From Tetracentron sinense (lineage: Eukaryota; Streptophyta; Magnoliopsida; Trochodendrales; Trochodendraceae), in the NCBI GenBank assembly GCA_015143295.1, contig CM026562.1, positions 12,366,041-12,430,040 of the forward strand: a stretch of DNA of 64,000 bases. Reading direction: 5' to 3'. This document shows, one piece after another, positions 11,206-22,323 of this stretch. The translations under genes were made by a program, and so were the position numbers. The notes under the pieces were generated by a model. The model made no database searches and was not told the DNA's origin. It worked only from the letters and a program-made list of their open reading frames with translations. Each line of letters begins with the position of its first letter. The stretch's first letter is position 1.

Positions 11206-11522
11206 TCTCACAATTGCATCTCATAAGTGTATCTCACAAGTTACATGATCACAAGCAAGCACGCATGACATGCATGACATGACACAACATACAAGAATCA
11301 AACAAGATAGACAAGACGAGTTTTCAAGCACGAAAATGGTACTTTAAGTCAAGTCAAGTGCACGGTGTTTTCAAGGGTTTTATCGGCTTTTTACGAAATG
11401 CAAGCATGATTATAAATTGCTTTACTTCCTTGTATGAAATGAATTGTTCCCGTTTAATATATATGAATTGCTCCTAATTTATGTATTGCCATTTTTATGC
11501 TATGACTATTGGTTAGTATTTG

Positions 11523-11555
11523 GTACCCGCTGAGTATTCCATGCTCAGCCATACT
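11523..11555 (+). other. Conserved leader hairpin GCTGAG-loop-CTCAGC (solo LTR copy)
   Basis: GCTGAG (11529-11534), a 9-base loop TATTCCATG, then CTCAGC (11544-11549), flanked by GTAC and a decayed partner. The same hairpin occurs at the same place in every other Gypsy-1/2 LTR that covers this region (28130, 42632, 52586, 61902). It lies in the presumed transcribed part of the LTR. Confidence 0.55.
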
Positions 11556-11975
11556 TCTTATGTCGGCAGGTGATAGCGGAGCAGTTGCTCCTTTTGATGT
11601 CTGTGCTCCGAGCCCTTGGGTGGAGGAGGAGTACGTTGAGGAGCCGGTGGAGGAGCCTCAGGGAGAGGGTTATTATTAGGTGGTGGTAGATTCTGAGTAA
11701 ATAGCTGTGGGTGAGATGAGAGATGTACATTCATGTATTTTGGCGGGTCTGTCTGCACTTTCTTTTGGATTTCTTTTGTGTAAACTTGGATTTGTATATA
11801 CATAGAGGTTTGTTTAGACTTCCGCTGTGTTTCATGGTTATGTTTCCGCTATGTTGTCCTCTATTGTATATGCTCTGTGAGTTTATGCAGGTTGGTTTGT
11901 CAAGCAAGTCATGTAAGCCATGATTAGTCGTCCAAAGTTCACTCTAACTCCTAAGGTGGGTTTCAGGTCGCGACA

Positions 11976-12690
11976 CTGGCCATTAATGAGAAGTCTTAAT
12001 CTTCTTCACTTTCCTCTTCTTCTTCACTCTCAATAGGCTGAGAGGCTTTCAATGCTAGTCCTCTTTTTGGTTTTGGTTCATCTGATTGATGCTCCTTCAT
12101 AATGACTTCATGAGTCATCAGTGAACCCAGCAACACATCCATTGTTAGCTTAGAGAGGTCTTTGGCTTCTTAAATGGCAGTAACCTTTGGAGACCAGTCC
12201 TTTGGCAGAGATCTCAGTATCTTCCTTACTATTCTGCATTTGTATACGTTTTACTAGGAGATTTTAAACCATTAGTAATGTTAGTAAAATGGGTAAACAT
12301 TTCAGCAATGGATTCATCTTTTTCCATTTTAAACAGTTCATATTTGTGAACTAACATATTGATTTTCTCATCTGTGACTTGGTTAGTTCCCTCATATGTA
12401 ACTTGTAATTTATCCTAAATTTCTTTGGCTGTATCATAGCCAGAGACTCTATTAAACTCTTGGGGACTAAGGGCGCAGTAAAGGTTGCTAATAGCCTTAG
12501 CATTGATCTGGATTTGTTTAATATCATTTTCATCTCATTCTTCCTCAACCTTAGGAATTTTAACATTATCAATGACTTTATAAGGAAGATAGGGACCATT
12601 GATGATTACCTTCCAGCATTGATAATCTAAAGATTGAAGGTCATACATCATTCCGGTTCCTTATACCTTATATAGTCACAGCTGTGGGTC
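11976..12690 (-). pseudogene. Copia-1 gag, N-terminal part (UBN2/DUF4219-type)
   Basis: On the minus strand pieces in alternating frames give MMYDLQSLDYQCWKV (near 12650), NLYCALSPQEFNRVSGYDTA, DKLQVTYEGTNQVTDEKI, LVHKYELFKMEKDESIAEMF and LRSLPKDWSPKVTAI, the classic copia Gag core. Stops replace the Trp of 'EIW' and others. The segment ends at the CTGGC duplication next to the solo LTR and continues at 9755. Upstream of 12665 the similarity stops, so the start of gag and the 5' LTR are missing. Confidence 0.85.
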
Positions 12691-13018
12691 AAGTTGGGCA
12701 CATCACTTATATGGTTGCCACTATGCTAAGATGTTCTCAATAGTTGAGATGTAGTTCTATCTCGAACTATTGTAGTGGAGACTACACATCAGCATATGGG
12801 TGCATAAATGTATATTGACTGATTGCATTCAATGAGAGATCTCTTGCATAAACATACTATTAGATAGTCGGTCTCTCATTCACATTGAATGGTTTTGATG
12901 ATCCTTAGATCTGATGTGTTCATCTATGACTGAGCAGTGATCTGACTGTTTTGATTCCACCAATGTATTTTCTAATTTAGGGAATACAATACAGTGATAG
13001 TTGGATAGTCAGAAAGCT
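12691..13018. other. Unassigned repeat-like sequence left of the LINE
   Basis: There is no ORF of note. Short inverted words occur (for example CTCAATAGTTGAG near 12735 and CGAACTATTG near 12763). It continues at 14244 across the LINE insertion. It may be non-coding 3' sequence of an old copia element, but this is not shown. Confidence 0.3.
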
Positions 13019-13025
13019 ATTTGAG

Positions 13026-14236
13026 TTTTTTTTTTTTTTATATATAAAGCCACTCGGAAGGAGTGGGGGGTTTGGCAAACCCCTACCTGTTTATTAAAAA
13101 AGAAAAAATAATGGGGGGGATATAAACCTTACCCCTACAACCGACCACTATAGAGAAGGGGGGAACATAAAACCTTACCCCTGCTCGACGACCAAACCAA
13201 AGATGAAAGCCAACCCCTTCCCCTAACACAAATACATGGGAGGACCTAAAATCAAAACCCCAACAAAGACCGAACTAACTAGAATCTAATATTGAATAAA
13301 TTAGACCGATCGATGCAAATCAATCCCTTCATTGGCGAAAGACAATCCTGGATAGCTCTGAAAATTTTCCTGTCCTGATACCTGCAAGCTTCTTTGGATA
13401 AATAGTCCGCAATCTGGTTGTTTTCTCTGTATGTATGCTGAAAAATAAAATTACACTTACTTTTCAGACTGATGATATTTTTCCACCAGTTCCAAGCTGT
13501 CCAAGGAGGCTCAATGATTCCATTTAGCACTTCAATCATAATTTTTGAGTCACTTTCCACCACAATATTGCCTCCCAAATTGCTCTAATTTCAGCAATTG
13601 AGTTGGTTTCTTGTCCAAAACAATGATAGAAAGCAAACACCAAATTACCTTGAGAGTCTCGAAGAATTCCCCCACCACCACTAATGTCTGGACGAGCTGC
13701 CCCATCTGTGTTGAGTTTATACCAGCCCGGAGAAGGACTTAACCATTTGGTAATCAATGGTCTTTTAGTTCTAGGTAAAACCATTTGAATATCAAAAAAT
13801 TCAGTTAACTCTTTATCCTGCCGACTAAGATTTCTTGTGAATGTCCAAATCTTCGCCAAGTCTTTTACCCATTCAAAGATTTTCTTGATGACTGTCCTAA
13901 GAGAGCTTTTGTTGTTATCATACCTTGCCTTGTTCCGAAATAGCCAAATCTCCCAACAAATCACCATCGGAAGAATGTTGCACAGATAACCTTTAATTGA
14001 GCCCTTTTTACTATTCTGGAAAAATCTCATAATTCGAGTATGGATAGTGTCTTCATCAAAGCACTGAATATTTAAAACAGCCCCCACTTGGTTCCAAATC
14101 TTAGAAGCTAAATCACCTTGGCAGAAGATATGAGACAACGATTCTCTATTTGGAGTTACACAACATTCACATTTGCTAGACAACGATTCTCTATTTGGGT
14201 TATGATGAATTTCAAACAAGAAATTCATACTCATTA
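13026..14236 (-). mobile_element. 5'-truncated LINE (L1-like) with RNase H domain
   Basis: On the minus strand an ORF (14234-13536, continuing in another frame 13578-13279) encodes a Cys-rich zf-RVT-like start (CECC, then HIFCQGDLASKIW) and an RNase H domain: LNTDGAARPDISGGGG with the first Asp, NSIAEIRAIWEA with the Glu, VVESDSKIMIEVL with the second Asp and ENNQIADYLSKEA. This is the C-terminal end of plant L1 ORF2. A poly(A) tail appears as poly(T) at 13026-13039. The 7-bp ATTTGAG is repeated at 13019-13025 and 14237-14243, a short target duplication. Only ~1.2 kb remains, the usual 5' truncation of target-primed reverse transcription. A 20-bp word is duplicated near its 5' end (about 14134 and 14179). 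Confidence 0.88.
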
Positions 14237-14243
14237 ATTTGAG

Positions 14244-14429
14244 AGATTATCCAAGTTCCGAGTAAGACAGTTGATTAAGTTCAAATCCTGCGCAGGTGAT
14301 TTTGAAATCAAAGTAAGTTTTGAAATATACTTTTACTAAAAGATATTATACTTACTAAAGAATTTTCTCAAAATGTTTTTCAAGAGAAATTATTTCTCAT
14401 GACTTAATCATAAGTCTTAGAAACCCGGA
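14244..14429. other. Unassigned sequence between LINE and Copia-2 LTR
   Basis: Continuation of 12691-13018 on the other side of the LINE. AT-rich, no coding signal. It is the left flank of the Copia-2 LTR. Confidence 0.3.
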
Positions 14430-15282
14430 TGATGTGCAATGGGCTATGGGTTAGATATTATGTTAATCTCGAAGGCCCATTAGGGATAATGTATTTGGAA
14501 GGATAAATCGAATTAAAAAGTTCATGTGGTAGGATCCGTATTGGTTAAATGTTCATACACTAGGATTCAGGATTCAATTGCAACATGGATATCTCACATC
14601 ACTTGCAATTCCGATGAAATTCCTGTTTAGGGTCAATGGGATAATATTTGGTAAGCCAGGGTAAGAATGTCCCAGAGCAATCTGTGGAGATGCTCACAGA
14701 AGAAATACAAGCTCCATAATTGATTAAATGTTAATCAATTATTTAAGTGATTAAAAGTTAATCATTAACTAAATAGATTAAAAGTTAATCTATGGTTTAA
14801 ATTAATTGTTAATTTAAATCTAGGGATTATTTTAATAATTATTTAACTAACCTAATTAAAGGGGAAATGGGTTTGACACATATCCATAAACCCATTAATA
14901 TGGACCTTTACTATGGGCCCAAGCCCATGGGTTTAAACCCTAGGGTGGGGCGCCCACTTTAGAAATCCTAATTGGATTGAGATTTGGTTACTTGAATAAT
15001 TATTGAGTAATAACTCTATTAATTAAGAAATTAAAATCCAATGGTTGGATTGCAATTAGGATTAAGATGAGATGGAGTTGGAATGCAACTAGGAGTGTTA
15101 AACTCTCCAAACCACACGCCCCCTTGATGCTCACGCCCCCCCTTTGTGGTTTGAGGTATCCTAGTTTGACTAGGATTCCTCCCTTTGCTGGTTGTTGACT
15201 TATCCCTATTAATTAAGGAATCCTCTATTAATAAGGACTCTTTAATTAGAAGGATTACTATAACTAAAGTAGTTATAGTTAA
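14430..15282 (+). mobile_element. Copia-2 5' LTR, left part
   Basis: It probably starts TGATGTGCAATGGGC at 14430. It is interrupted at 15282 by the Gypsy-3 complex and continues at 36710, ending CTTCA at 37221 just before a tRNA-Met primer site; total LTR about 1.37 kb. The junction carries the 5-bp duplication GTTAA (15278-15282, 36705-36709), which proves the two parts were contiguous. Three imperfect palindromes (14720-14792) lie in its U3. The exact left end is inferred from TG...CA only. Confidence 0.7.
14720..14792. repeat. Three palindromes GATTAAAAGTTAATC in Copia-2 U3
   Basis: TTGATTAAATGTTAATCAA (14720-14738), TGATTAAAAGTTAATCA (14748-14764) and TAGATTAAAAGTTAATCTA (14774-14792) are evenly spaced at about 27 bp. 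The flanking bases vary symmetrically (TTG/CAA, TAG/CTA), so the symmetry is kept while the sequence changes. They are upstream of the TATA box at 36810 once the nested insertion is removed. Confidence 0.65.
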
Positions 15283-16379
15283 TGTAACGACCTGAATATT
15301 TTTAGAAATAAAAATATTATATATATTTAGTAGATGACTGAATATTTAGTAATTCCTAGTATTACCTAAGTATATAAGTCATTATATTACTTATAGGAAT
15401 GAAAAGATTAAGAAAAGATAAATACACTTATCTTAAAAAGACCTCAAGATAATAGTGTGAAATAGGAAGGCTGTTCGGCAAACAAAAAACTCAGGATGGG
15501 TCAATGAAAACTCAATGAGGGATTGAGCCTAAAGAGGTGTACCTATCGGCGATTATCTAGAGAGGTAGAAATAAGATAATAATGAAAAGATAAAATAAGG
15601 TTTATTCAGAAAAAGGCCTCAAGATAATAGTGCGGAATAGGAAGACTGTTCGGCAAACAAGAACTCAGGATGGGTCAATGAAAACTCAATGAGGGATTGA
15701 GCCTAAAGAGGTGTACCTATCGGCAATTATCTAAAGAGGTAAGATAAGATAAAATAATGTTTATCTTAAAAGGTCTCAAGATAATAGTGTGCAATAGGAA
15801 GGCCGTTCGGCAAACAAAAACTCAGGATGGGTCAATGAAAACTCAATGAGGGATTGAGCCTAAAGAGGTGTACCTATCGGCAATTATCTTGGAAGACAGG
15901 ATTAAGATAAATTGGATCCAAGTAAAATATGTTTAAAAGAAATGACGAAGGGAATACTGAAAAATTGTTAATAATATATTCTGATTATTATTAAATGTTA
16001 TATTATGCTTATTCTATTTTATTATCTAGCATAATGTTATTGAATATTCTTATTGGGCTTCATAGCTCACTGACCTTTTATGTCACCAGATGAACGGTGA
16101 AAGAACAACTTAAAAGTGACATTCGAGGAAGGACGGAGTCGCTTTTGATTATGCTGTTATATGTTCATTTTGATGTAATTAATTTGGTTATGTAAACCTT
16201 AACTTTAATTATGGACATAATATGATGGCTATTGCGAATTGAAAGAAAAGAAGGGTTTAAAAATTTTAAATTCCCTTGGTATTTTACGCTTCCGCAATAT
16301 ATGAGAAAAGAGGATCTCACGGTCGGATTTACACTTAAATTTCATTAGTGAAATATTAAGTTTAAGTCGGGTCGTGACA
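15283..16379 (+). mobile_element. Gypsy-3 E1 5' LTR, internally deleted
   Basis: It starts TGTAACGACCTG after the duplication GTTAA and ends GGGTCGTGACA right before a primer site. At 1.1 kb it is a third of the E2 LTRs (3.2 kb). The first ~110 bp match the LTR start, then the sequence jumps at about 15394 to the tandem-repeat zone. Three ~180-bp repeats (15395-15900) contain CTCAATGAGGGATTGAG-type inverted repeats. The promoter section with the TATA box is lost, so this LTR is unlikely to drive transcription. Confidence 0.88.
15395..15900 (+). repeat. Three ~180-bp tandem repeats in E1 LTR
   Basis: Each unit runs from AAGGTCTCAAGATAATAGTG through CTCAGGATGGGTCAATG and AATGAGGGATTGAGCC to ATTATCTAGAGAGG. 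CTCAAT/ATTGAG around GAGGG forms a 6-bp stem. Two further copies are in the inverted-repeat spacer (21948-22323). E2 LTRs have a related but shorter 51-bp version. Confidence 0.75.
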
Positions 16380-16381
16380 GT

Positions 16382-16393
16382 TGGTATCAGAGC
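16382..16393 (+). other. Primer-binding site of Gypsy-3 E1
   Basis: TGGTATCAGAGC, complementary to the 3' end of plant initiator tRNA-Met, two bases after the LTR end. It marks the start of the internal region and the plus-strand orientation. Confidence 0.9.
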
Positions 16394-17087
16394 GAGGCAA
16401 TTCCCATCATAACATGTCCCTAGGTATAAAACTTAGTTTTATACATAGATATACACAAACAAAAACCTATATTATACATAGATACATAGTATAGATTAGG
16501 GAAAATGTGCATTGATTAGATGATATGACTAGTCGAGATGATTATGAAAGCTAGATCATAGAAAGACTGGTCGAGATGATTATGCAAACTAGATCATAGA
16601 ACGATTGGATTATATTAATGGTTATTTTTATGATAGATGCAAACTACAAGGAAGAAATTATGGGTAATCCTAATAATGGTGAAGATGAATTTGAGGAAAT
16701 TTTTGTGGATAATTTTGATATGATCGTTTAGAGTTGGACAGAAATAGTTATATCTTAGGATATGATTGAAAATGATAGTATCCTAATATACTTTGATGAC
16801 TTCAAAATGATGAAAAGATTAAAGTATGTATCATTTTTAGGATTTATTGATCATTTAGTGACTGAAAAGTGGATTCAAATGATTACTCGAAAGATGAGGT
16901 AACAACTAAGCCTCCAGAAGATGAAAACCATTTAGAGCCTTATATATATAGGTTATAAATGAATGATATAAGTTTGAAGTTTATCTAATACAATGTTCAT
17001 AAATTATATATTATGATTTTTGGTTGAATTGTTTTCTTGGTTGTTTATATTTTCAAGTTATTATACTATTGTTTTAAATCGGAAAAC
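16394..17087 (+). mobile_element. E1 leader between PBS and gag
   Basis: About 0.7 kb of AT-rich sequence without an intact ORF. Pieces such as GEDEFEEIFVDNFDMIV (near 16678-16728) occur here and also in E2 (30165-30203), which suggests an older upstream coding segment shared by both copies. Function unknown. Confidence 0.5.
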
Positions 17088-18257
17088 ATGCCGCCTAGGA
17101 GAGCCCCCAACAACACCTTAGCTGGAGCCTTTGAAGCCATAACAGCCCTAGCAAACTTGATACAACAACAGCAGAACCTGAATATCGCTCATATTGCACC
17201 ACCCTTGAACCAAAGAAATAGAAACCGGTTAGAGCAATTCAAGAAATTGAGGCCACCAACATTTTCTGGTGCTACCGATCCCTTATTAGCAGAAAAATGG
17301 ATTCGAAGTATTGAGAAGATCTTTAGGGCAATGGCCTGTGTTGAGGAAAACAAAACCGAGTTAGCTGTGTTTATGTTAGAAGGAGAGGCTGAACACTGGT
17401 GGATAACAGTTGAAAGAACTATCTCAGAGAACCTTAGGCCTATTCCTTGGGTAAGATTTACTGAATTATTTTATGAAAAATATTTTTCATCTGCTATGAA
17501 GAAGAGAAAAGAAATCGAATTTCTTCAGCTCACCCAGGGAAGTTTGACTGTTAGTGAGTATGAACAAAAATTTAATGAACTTTCGAGGTTTGCATCACAA
17601 TTGGTGGAAGATGACCAATGGAGGATTGATAAGTTTGAAGAAGGATTGAAGACTGCAATCCGAGGGAAGTTAGCAGTTCAGCAATTTACGTCGTTTACAG
17701 ATATTTTGGATCGGGCTTTGAAGATTGAAAGAGTTCATGAGGAGTTTCAAAAGCCTAGATTGGACAAAGGGAAGAAACCAGTCAGAGAGACTTGGGATAA
17801 GAAACCATCGGGAGATGGAAACAAGAAAAGAAAGTTTAAGGAAAACAATCAAGAGAAGAATACAAAAAAGGCAGTATCAACTTGTGGTCATTGTGGTAAG
17901 ATGGGTCATAAATCGGAAAATTGTCGAGTGATTTCTAGAACGTGTTATCAGTGTGGCAAGTCGGGGCATATCAAGCCGAATTGTCCAGAGTTACCGAAAC
18001 AATTGACGGGTGGAAGCAAAGGTCGTGTCTTCGCTATTACTCAAGAAGAAGCCAAGGATTGTGAGGACATTATTGAAAGTAAGATACTTCTTTTTCAAAT
18101 TCCTGTTATAGCATTAATAGACATTGGCTCTACACATTCTTTTGTGTCTTCCCATTTTGCTAAGAATATTAGAATTAAGGCTGACACATTAGAGCACATG
18201 ATGACAATTACCACACCATCTGGAAAGATTTTGTGCACCAAAACCTTCTACAATTAG
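17088..18257 (+). pseudogene. Gypsy-3 E1 gag-protease ORF
   Basis: The start at 17088 (MPPRRAPNN) is chosen because E2 begins identically; the frame is open 51 bases further up by chance. Seen: retrotrans-gag domain (WIRSIEKIFRAMAC about residue 80, FMLEGEAEHWW, EIEFLQLTQGSLTVSEYE), a basic linker, two CCHC knuckles (CGHCGKMGHKSENC; CYQCGKSGHIKPNC), and a retropepsin start with [12 protein letters not shown] (DIG instead of DTG). Gag and protease are in one frame with no intron, unlike Gypsy-1/2. A stop (TAG for a Gln codon still present in E2) ends it before the second half of protease. The 390-residue product would be Gag with half a protease. Confidence 0.88.
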
Positions 18258-19850
18258 TGTCCTATACAAAACAATAGTGTGCAATTGACTGTTGATTTCC
18301 TAATGTTAGATATAAAAGATTTTAATCTCATACTAGGGATGGATTGGATTTCAGAATGCTATATAGTAAGTTGATTGTAAGTCTAGGACATTAACCTTTA
18401 GAGTTCCAGGCATCTTTGAGTATGTCATGCGAGGAATTGAAAAGGAAAAAGATTTGTGATCTATAACACCTCATTAGTCAAGGAATTTTTGAGATATATT
18501 TCCTAAGGAATTACCAAGACTTGCTCCAGTTCGAGAGATTGATTTTTCGATAGACATTATTCTTGGAACATGCTCGATATAGAAAACATCTTAAGATTAT
18601 ACTCTAGACCTGGAAGGAAATATCAATTATTCACTAAATTCTTGAAGTGCGAATTTTGGCTGGAAAATGTATCTTTCTTAGGTCACATAGTATCCAATAA
18701 TGGAATTTCAGTGGATCCATCCAAATTAAGACAATATCGGAGTGAGAAAGGCCAACTAATGATCCGAAGTTATCTAAGACTAGCTGATTATTACAGGAGA
18801 ATTGTTGATGGATTCTCTAGGTTAGCTACCCCATTAACTGAATTAACAAAGAAAAATGTCAAATTTGAGTGGTCAGCATTAAGAGATAAGACTTTTCAAG
18901 AATTGAAGAGTCAATTGACCTCAACTTCATTTTAACAATCCTCTTGGGAATGGGAAGTCATGAAGTCTATTGTGATGTGTCTCAGAAATGATTGAGTTGT
19001 GGAAAAGTGATTGCTTATGCATCTAGGAAGTTGAAGATTCACGAGAACAACTACCCCACTCACGATCTTGAGTTGTTAGTAATTTAGAGACATTAATTAT
19101 TTGGGGGAAAATTGGTAGTATTCACCGACCACAAAAGTTGGAAGTATTAATTTTCTCAAAAAGAATTCAATATGCGCTAATGAAGATAGATGAAGTGCTT
19201 GAAAGACTACTACTGTATAATTTAGTATCTATTGGTAAAGAAAATATCGTTAATGATGCACTGAGGAAGAAAACAATTGGATCATTGGCCAGTATTAGAA
19301 TGGAGATGTGAAAAGTGATTAAAGAATTTCAGATTTGGGATTTGAATGTTGAGGAAAAAGATCAAAGTCAGTGTTGGTTACTATTCAAGTTCAGCCTGAA
19401 TTAATATGGAAAATTAAGGAAACACAGGCTCGAGATACTGAATTAATGACACTTGAGGATAAAATCAGCTAATGATTCCAATGTTTTGGCTGATGGGATT
19501 CTAAAACTTTCGAAATCGTATACATGTGTCAAGAGATACGGAGTTGAAAACGAATTATTAGACGAAGCTCATAAGTCTCGATATGCTGTACATCTAGGGA
19601 GTACAAAGTTGTACCATAATTTAAAGAAAATTATTGGTGGAATGGTATGAAGAAAGGCTCATTAAAATTCTTGATAATAAGGAGCATGTATTGTGGAACA
19701 AGACAAATTAATGAGTAAAAGTTTTGAGGCAATATCATAGTCAAAAAGAGGCGACTTGGGAGCACGAGACCGAAATCAAAGAGAAGTACCCTTAATTATT
19801 TGAAAAATCAGGTATGATTTTAATTTTGAGGACAAAATTCCTATAAGGAG
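18258..19850 (+). pseudogene. Gypsy-3 E1 pol remnant (RT and integrase cores deleted)
   Basis: Fragments in order: protease tail (FNLILGMDWISE, about 18320), a short pre-RT piece (18530-18560), then directly the RT C-terminal part (FLKCEFWLENVSFLGHIVS, 18640-18700), RNase H pieces ([24 protein letters not shown], about 19000-19070), the integrase zinc-binding start (LLDEAHKSRYAVHLG, 19545-19640), then the chromodomain end (ATWEHETEIKEKYP, about 19755). The RT catalytic core and the integrase DDE core are absent, and the same joins occur in E2. Many further stops. It could not code for an active polymerase or integrase. Confidence 0.85.
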
Positions 19851-19857
19851 GGGAGAA
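19845..19857 (+). other. Polypurine tract of E1
   Basis: AAGGAGGGGAGAA directly before TGTAACGACC. It is the plus-strand primer site and defines the 3' LTR start. Confidence 0.85.
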
Positions 19858-21947
19858 TGTAACGACCGAGATATTTTTAGAGATAAAAATATCATATATA
19901 TTCAGTAAATGACTGAATAATTAGTAACTCATAGTACTACCTAAGTATATAAGATAATATATTACTTAATTAAGTGATAATAGAGTATATATTAAGCTTA
20001 AGGTATAAAGCTTAGTGTTAAAATAAGTATTTAACACTAAAGTGAATGGGATCACGACAAGTGGCGATACCCTAGGGTGGATGTCCAATTATTGAATGAT
20101 AAAGATGATCATGAATTAAGAGGAGGACACATGGCAAGTGCCACATGTCAACACCACAAAAAAACGGAAGTCCAAGATTAACTATGGTTAGTAAATTAAC
20201 TATGATAAGTTAATCATAAATTCAAGAATTGATTAAAATAATATCATGTTGACAAGTGGAATGATCTCCACCATCCAAAGTATGCATGGCCAAGATTTGA
20301 GTATGGGTAGCAAATGCCACATGGCACCTCCATTAAGATATGCATGGAGTTAAGATGATGAAGGAGGGATGAACCATCCCATACTATGAATAGTGCACGC
20401 CCATTTTGGTTAGGGTATGAACCCAAGTTAAGTGAAGTTAACATGAGGTATAGGTTAGGGCATTAACCCTTGAGCCATATACATTGCACACACCACCTTT
20501 GGTTGAGTTTAAAAGTTAACTTAAACAAGAAGTTAACTCTTGGTGTAGTTAAGGATAATAAACATGAACTATATTAATGGTTATGCATGTATGGAAGTTT
20601 AAAGAAGGTATCTAAAATTTAATAGAGACACATACTTAGGAGAGGGAGATGTACACACGCCCAAGCATACTTGGTTAAAGGTGAGTTGAAGAGACCACCT
20701 TTGGTTAAGAAGCTAACCATTAATAAAGGTAAGATTAGAAATATGAATATATTAAAGTTGGGTAATGGGTTCTAACTCAAGGAAATGCACCTATTACTAG
20801 AATTATTACAAGGAAAATAAGATTATTGGAAAAAAAAGATGTCTCATGCCCAAACCATGATTAGACCATGAGTGAAAGGGTGTACTCTAGTTAAATAATT
20901 TCTGGAGAAAAATGAATAACCAAGAGATACATGCACTAAGATGGTTAACCATGGGTTGAAAAGAGAACCATGGTTAGGTGGATACATGGTGTAATTTAGT
21001 TCATGAATCTAATAATTGTAATACATGAATTAAGAAAATACATGAATCTAATGCATGTAGTTATTAAAGAGGGAAGTGAACCCCTTACCCTATAAATACC
21101 ACACGCCCAACCCCTTGTGTCTCACTCCATTTGTGCCAAACTTTGGTAGAGACTAGTAGACCATACGGCCATTCCTAGTGTACACACCATGGTGCCAAGC
21201 TTGTGGGAAGGATAAAGACCACACGCCCATCTCTTGTGCTTAATAGTACTTGGTGAGAAAGCAAAGAAGAAAGAGAGAAAGAAAGAAAATCGTGCTGGTC
21301 CAACCGACTTCGGATTCGGAACCCTACGTCAAAGAAAGTGTAAGTGATATTCGGTGATATTATTCTAGATCATATTTTAGAATGAAGGTTAGTAAAAACA
21401 GTAAGTAATATTCGATAATATCATTCTAAATAGTATTTTAGAATGAAAGATATTATTAAATAATGAATATCCTACTATATTTATGGATAATAGTATGGTG
21501 TTACTATGTTAAAATTTTGGAAAATAGTATGGTGTTACTATGTTAAATTTTTGGAAAATAGTATATCGTTACTATGTTAAATTTCTAGAAAATAGTATAA
21601 GGAATACTGGAAATTAGTATAATAATACTATGGTAAAATGTTGAATGATATGATGATATTGTATTGAAATTCTTAAGAAAAATAGTATAATAATTTTATA
21701 TGGAATTGCTGGAAAAATAATAAGAAGATATTATGTAACATGTTAATGAGATAGAATGATGATACTATAATAGTATGTTACATTTTATACATCTATTACA
21801 TGCTATGATAAGGAAATGGATGTAATTAAAGTATGAAAAATGATGATTTTAAGTTATGAAATTATAGTCATGAGATAGCTATAATAAAGATAATTAGAAT
21901 CAAAGTTATACAATCATAATGTTATGATGTATATGAAAATATTATCT
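19858..21947 (+). mobile_element. Gypsy-3 E1 3' LTR, first 2.1 kb (left arm of inverted repeat)
   Basis: It begins TGTAACGACCGAG after the polypurine tract. It contains many AACCATGGTT-type palindromes, a TATA box (21091-21098) and a purine-rich tract (about 21250-21290), i.e. U3 and the start of R. The LTR never reaches its normal TCGTGACA end: after the spacer at 21948-22323 the sequence turns back into its own reverse complement. A 66-codon open frame on the minus strand is identical in the opposite arm (23862-24062) and is not a gene. Confidence 0.88.
21091..21098 (+). promoter_or_regulatory. TATA box in left arm LTR
   Basis: TATAAATA in the context ACCCTATAAATACCACACG. The matching site of the right arm is at 23195-23202 on the minus strand, so the two promoters point at each other across the spacer. 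AACCATGGTT motifs lie 100-200 bp upstream. Confidence 0.65.
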
Positions 21948-22323
21948 TAAAATATCTTAATGAGAAGGCAGGAAAAAGATAAATACCCTTTAAAGGCCTC
22001 AAGATAATAGTGTGGAATAGGAAGACCGTTCGGCAAACAAGAACTCAGGATGGGTCAATGAAAACTCAATGAGGGATTGAGCCTAAAGAGGTGTACCTAT
22101 TGACGATTATCTAGAGAGGCGGAATAAGATAGGAATGAAAAGATTAAGAAAAGATAAATACACTTATCTTAAAAAGACCTCAAGATAATAGTGTGAAATA
22201 GGACGGCTGTTCGGCAAACAAAAAACTCAGGATGGGTCAATGAAAACTCAATGAGGGATTGAGCCTAAAGAGGTGTACCTATCGGCGATTATCTAAAGAG
22301 GTAGAAATAAGATAATAATGAAA
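21948..22323 (+). repeat. Spacer of the inverted repeat: two ~180-bp tandem units
   Basis: Two direct copies of the LTR tandem unit (about 21985-22130 and 22160-22310), both in plus orientation. The second is nearly the same as the first unit of the E1 5' LTR, including the sequence before it (GGAATGAAAAGATTAAG), which links the rearrangement to the 5' LTR. Confidence 0.8.

Larger units (their letters stand above)
9756..11975 (+). mobile_element. Solo LTR, Gypsy-2/Gypsy-1 chimeric type, inserted in Copia-1 gag
   Basis: It starts TGTAGAGCCCCGG and ends GGTCGCGACA, with the 5-bp duplication CTGGC on both sides (9751-9755, 11976-11980). There is no internal region, so it is a solo LTR left by LTR-LTR recombination. 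The terminal sequences and the 40-bp tandem hairpin repeats (11063-11205) match Gypsy-2 LTRs, while the palindrome array (9967-10157, ACCGATCGATCGGT) and its neighbour TTTGTATGGGGAAATTTTCC match Gypsy-1 LTRs. Orientation is plus because TGTAG is the LTR 5' end in the complete elements further right. It splits the gag gene cleanly: removing it and one CTGGC restores the flanking order. Confidence 0.92.

Noticed and set aside
20244-20444. 66-codon ORF with an identical copy at 23862-24062
   Set aside because: The identity comes from the inverted LTR duplication; the protein resembles nothing known to me and the frame is non-coding U3.
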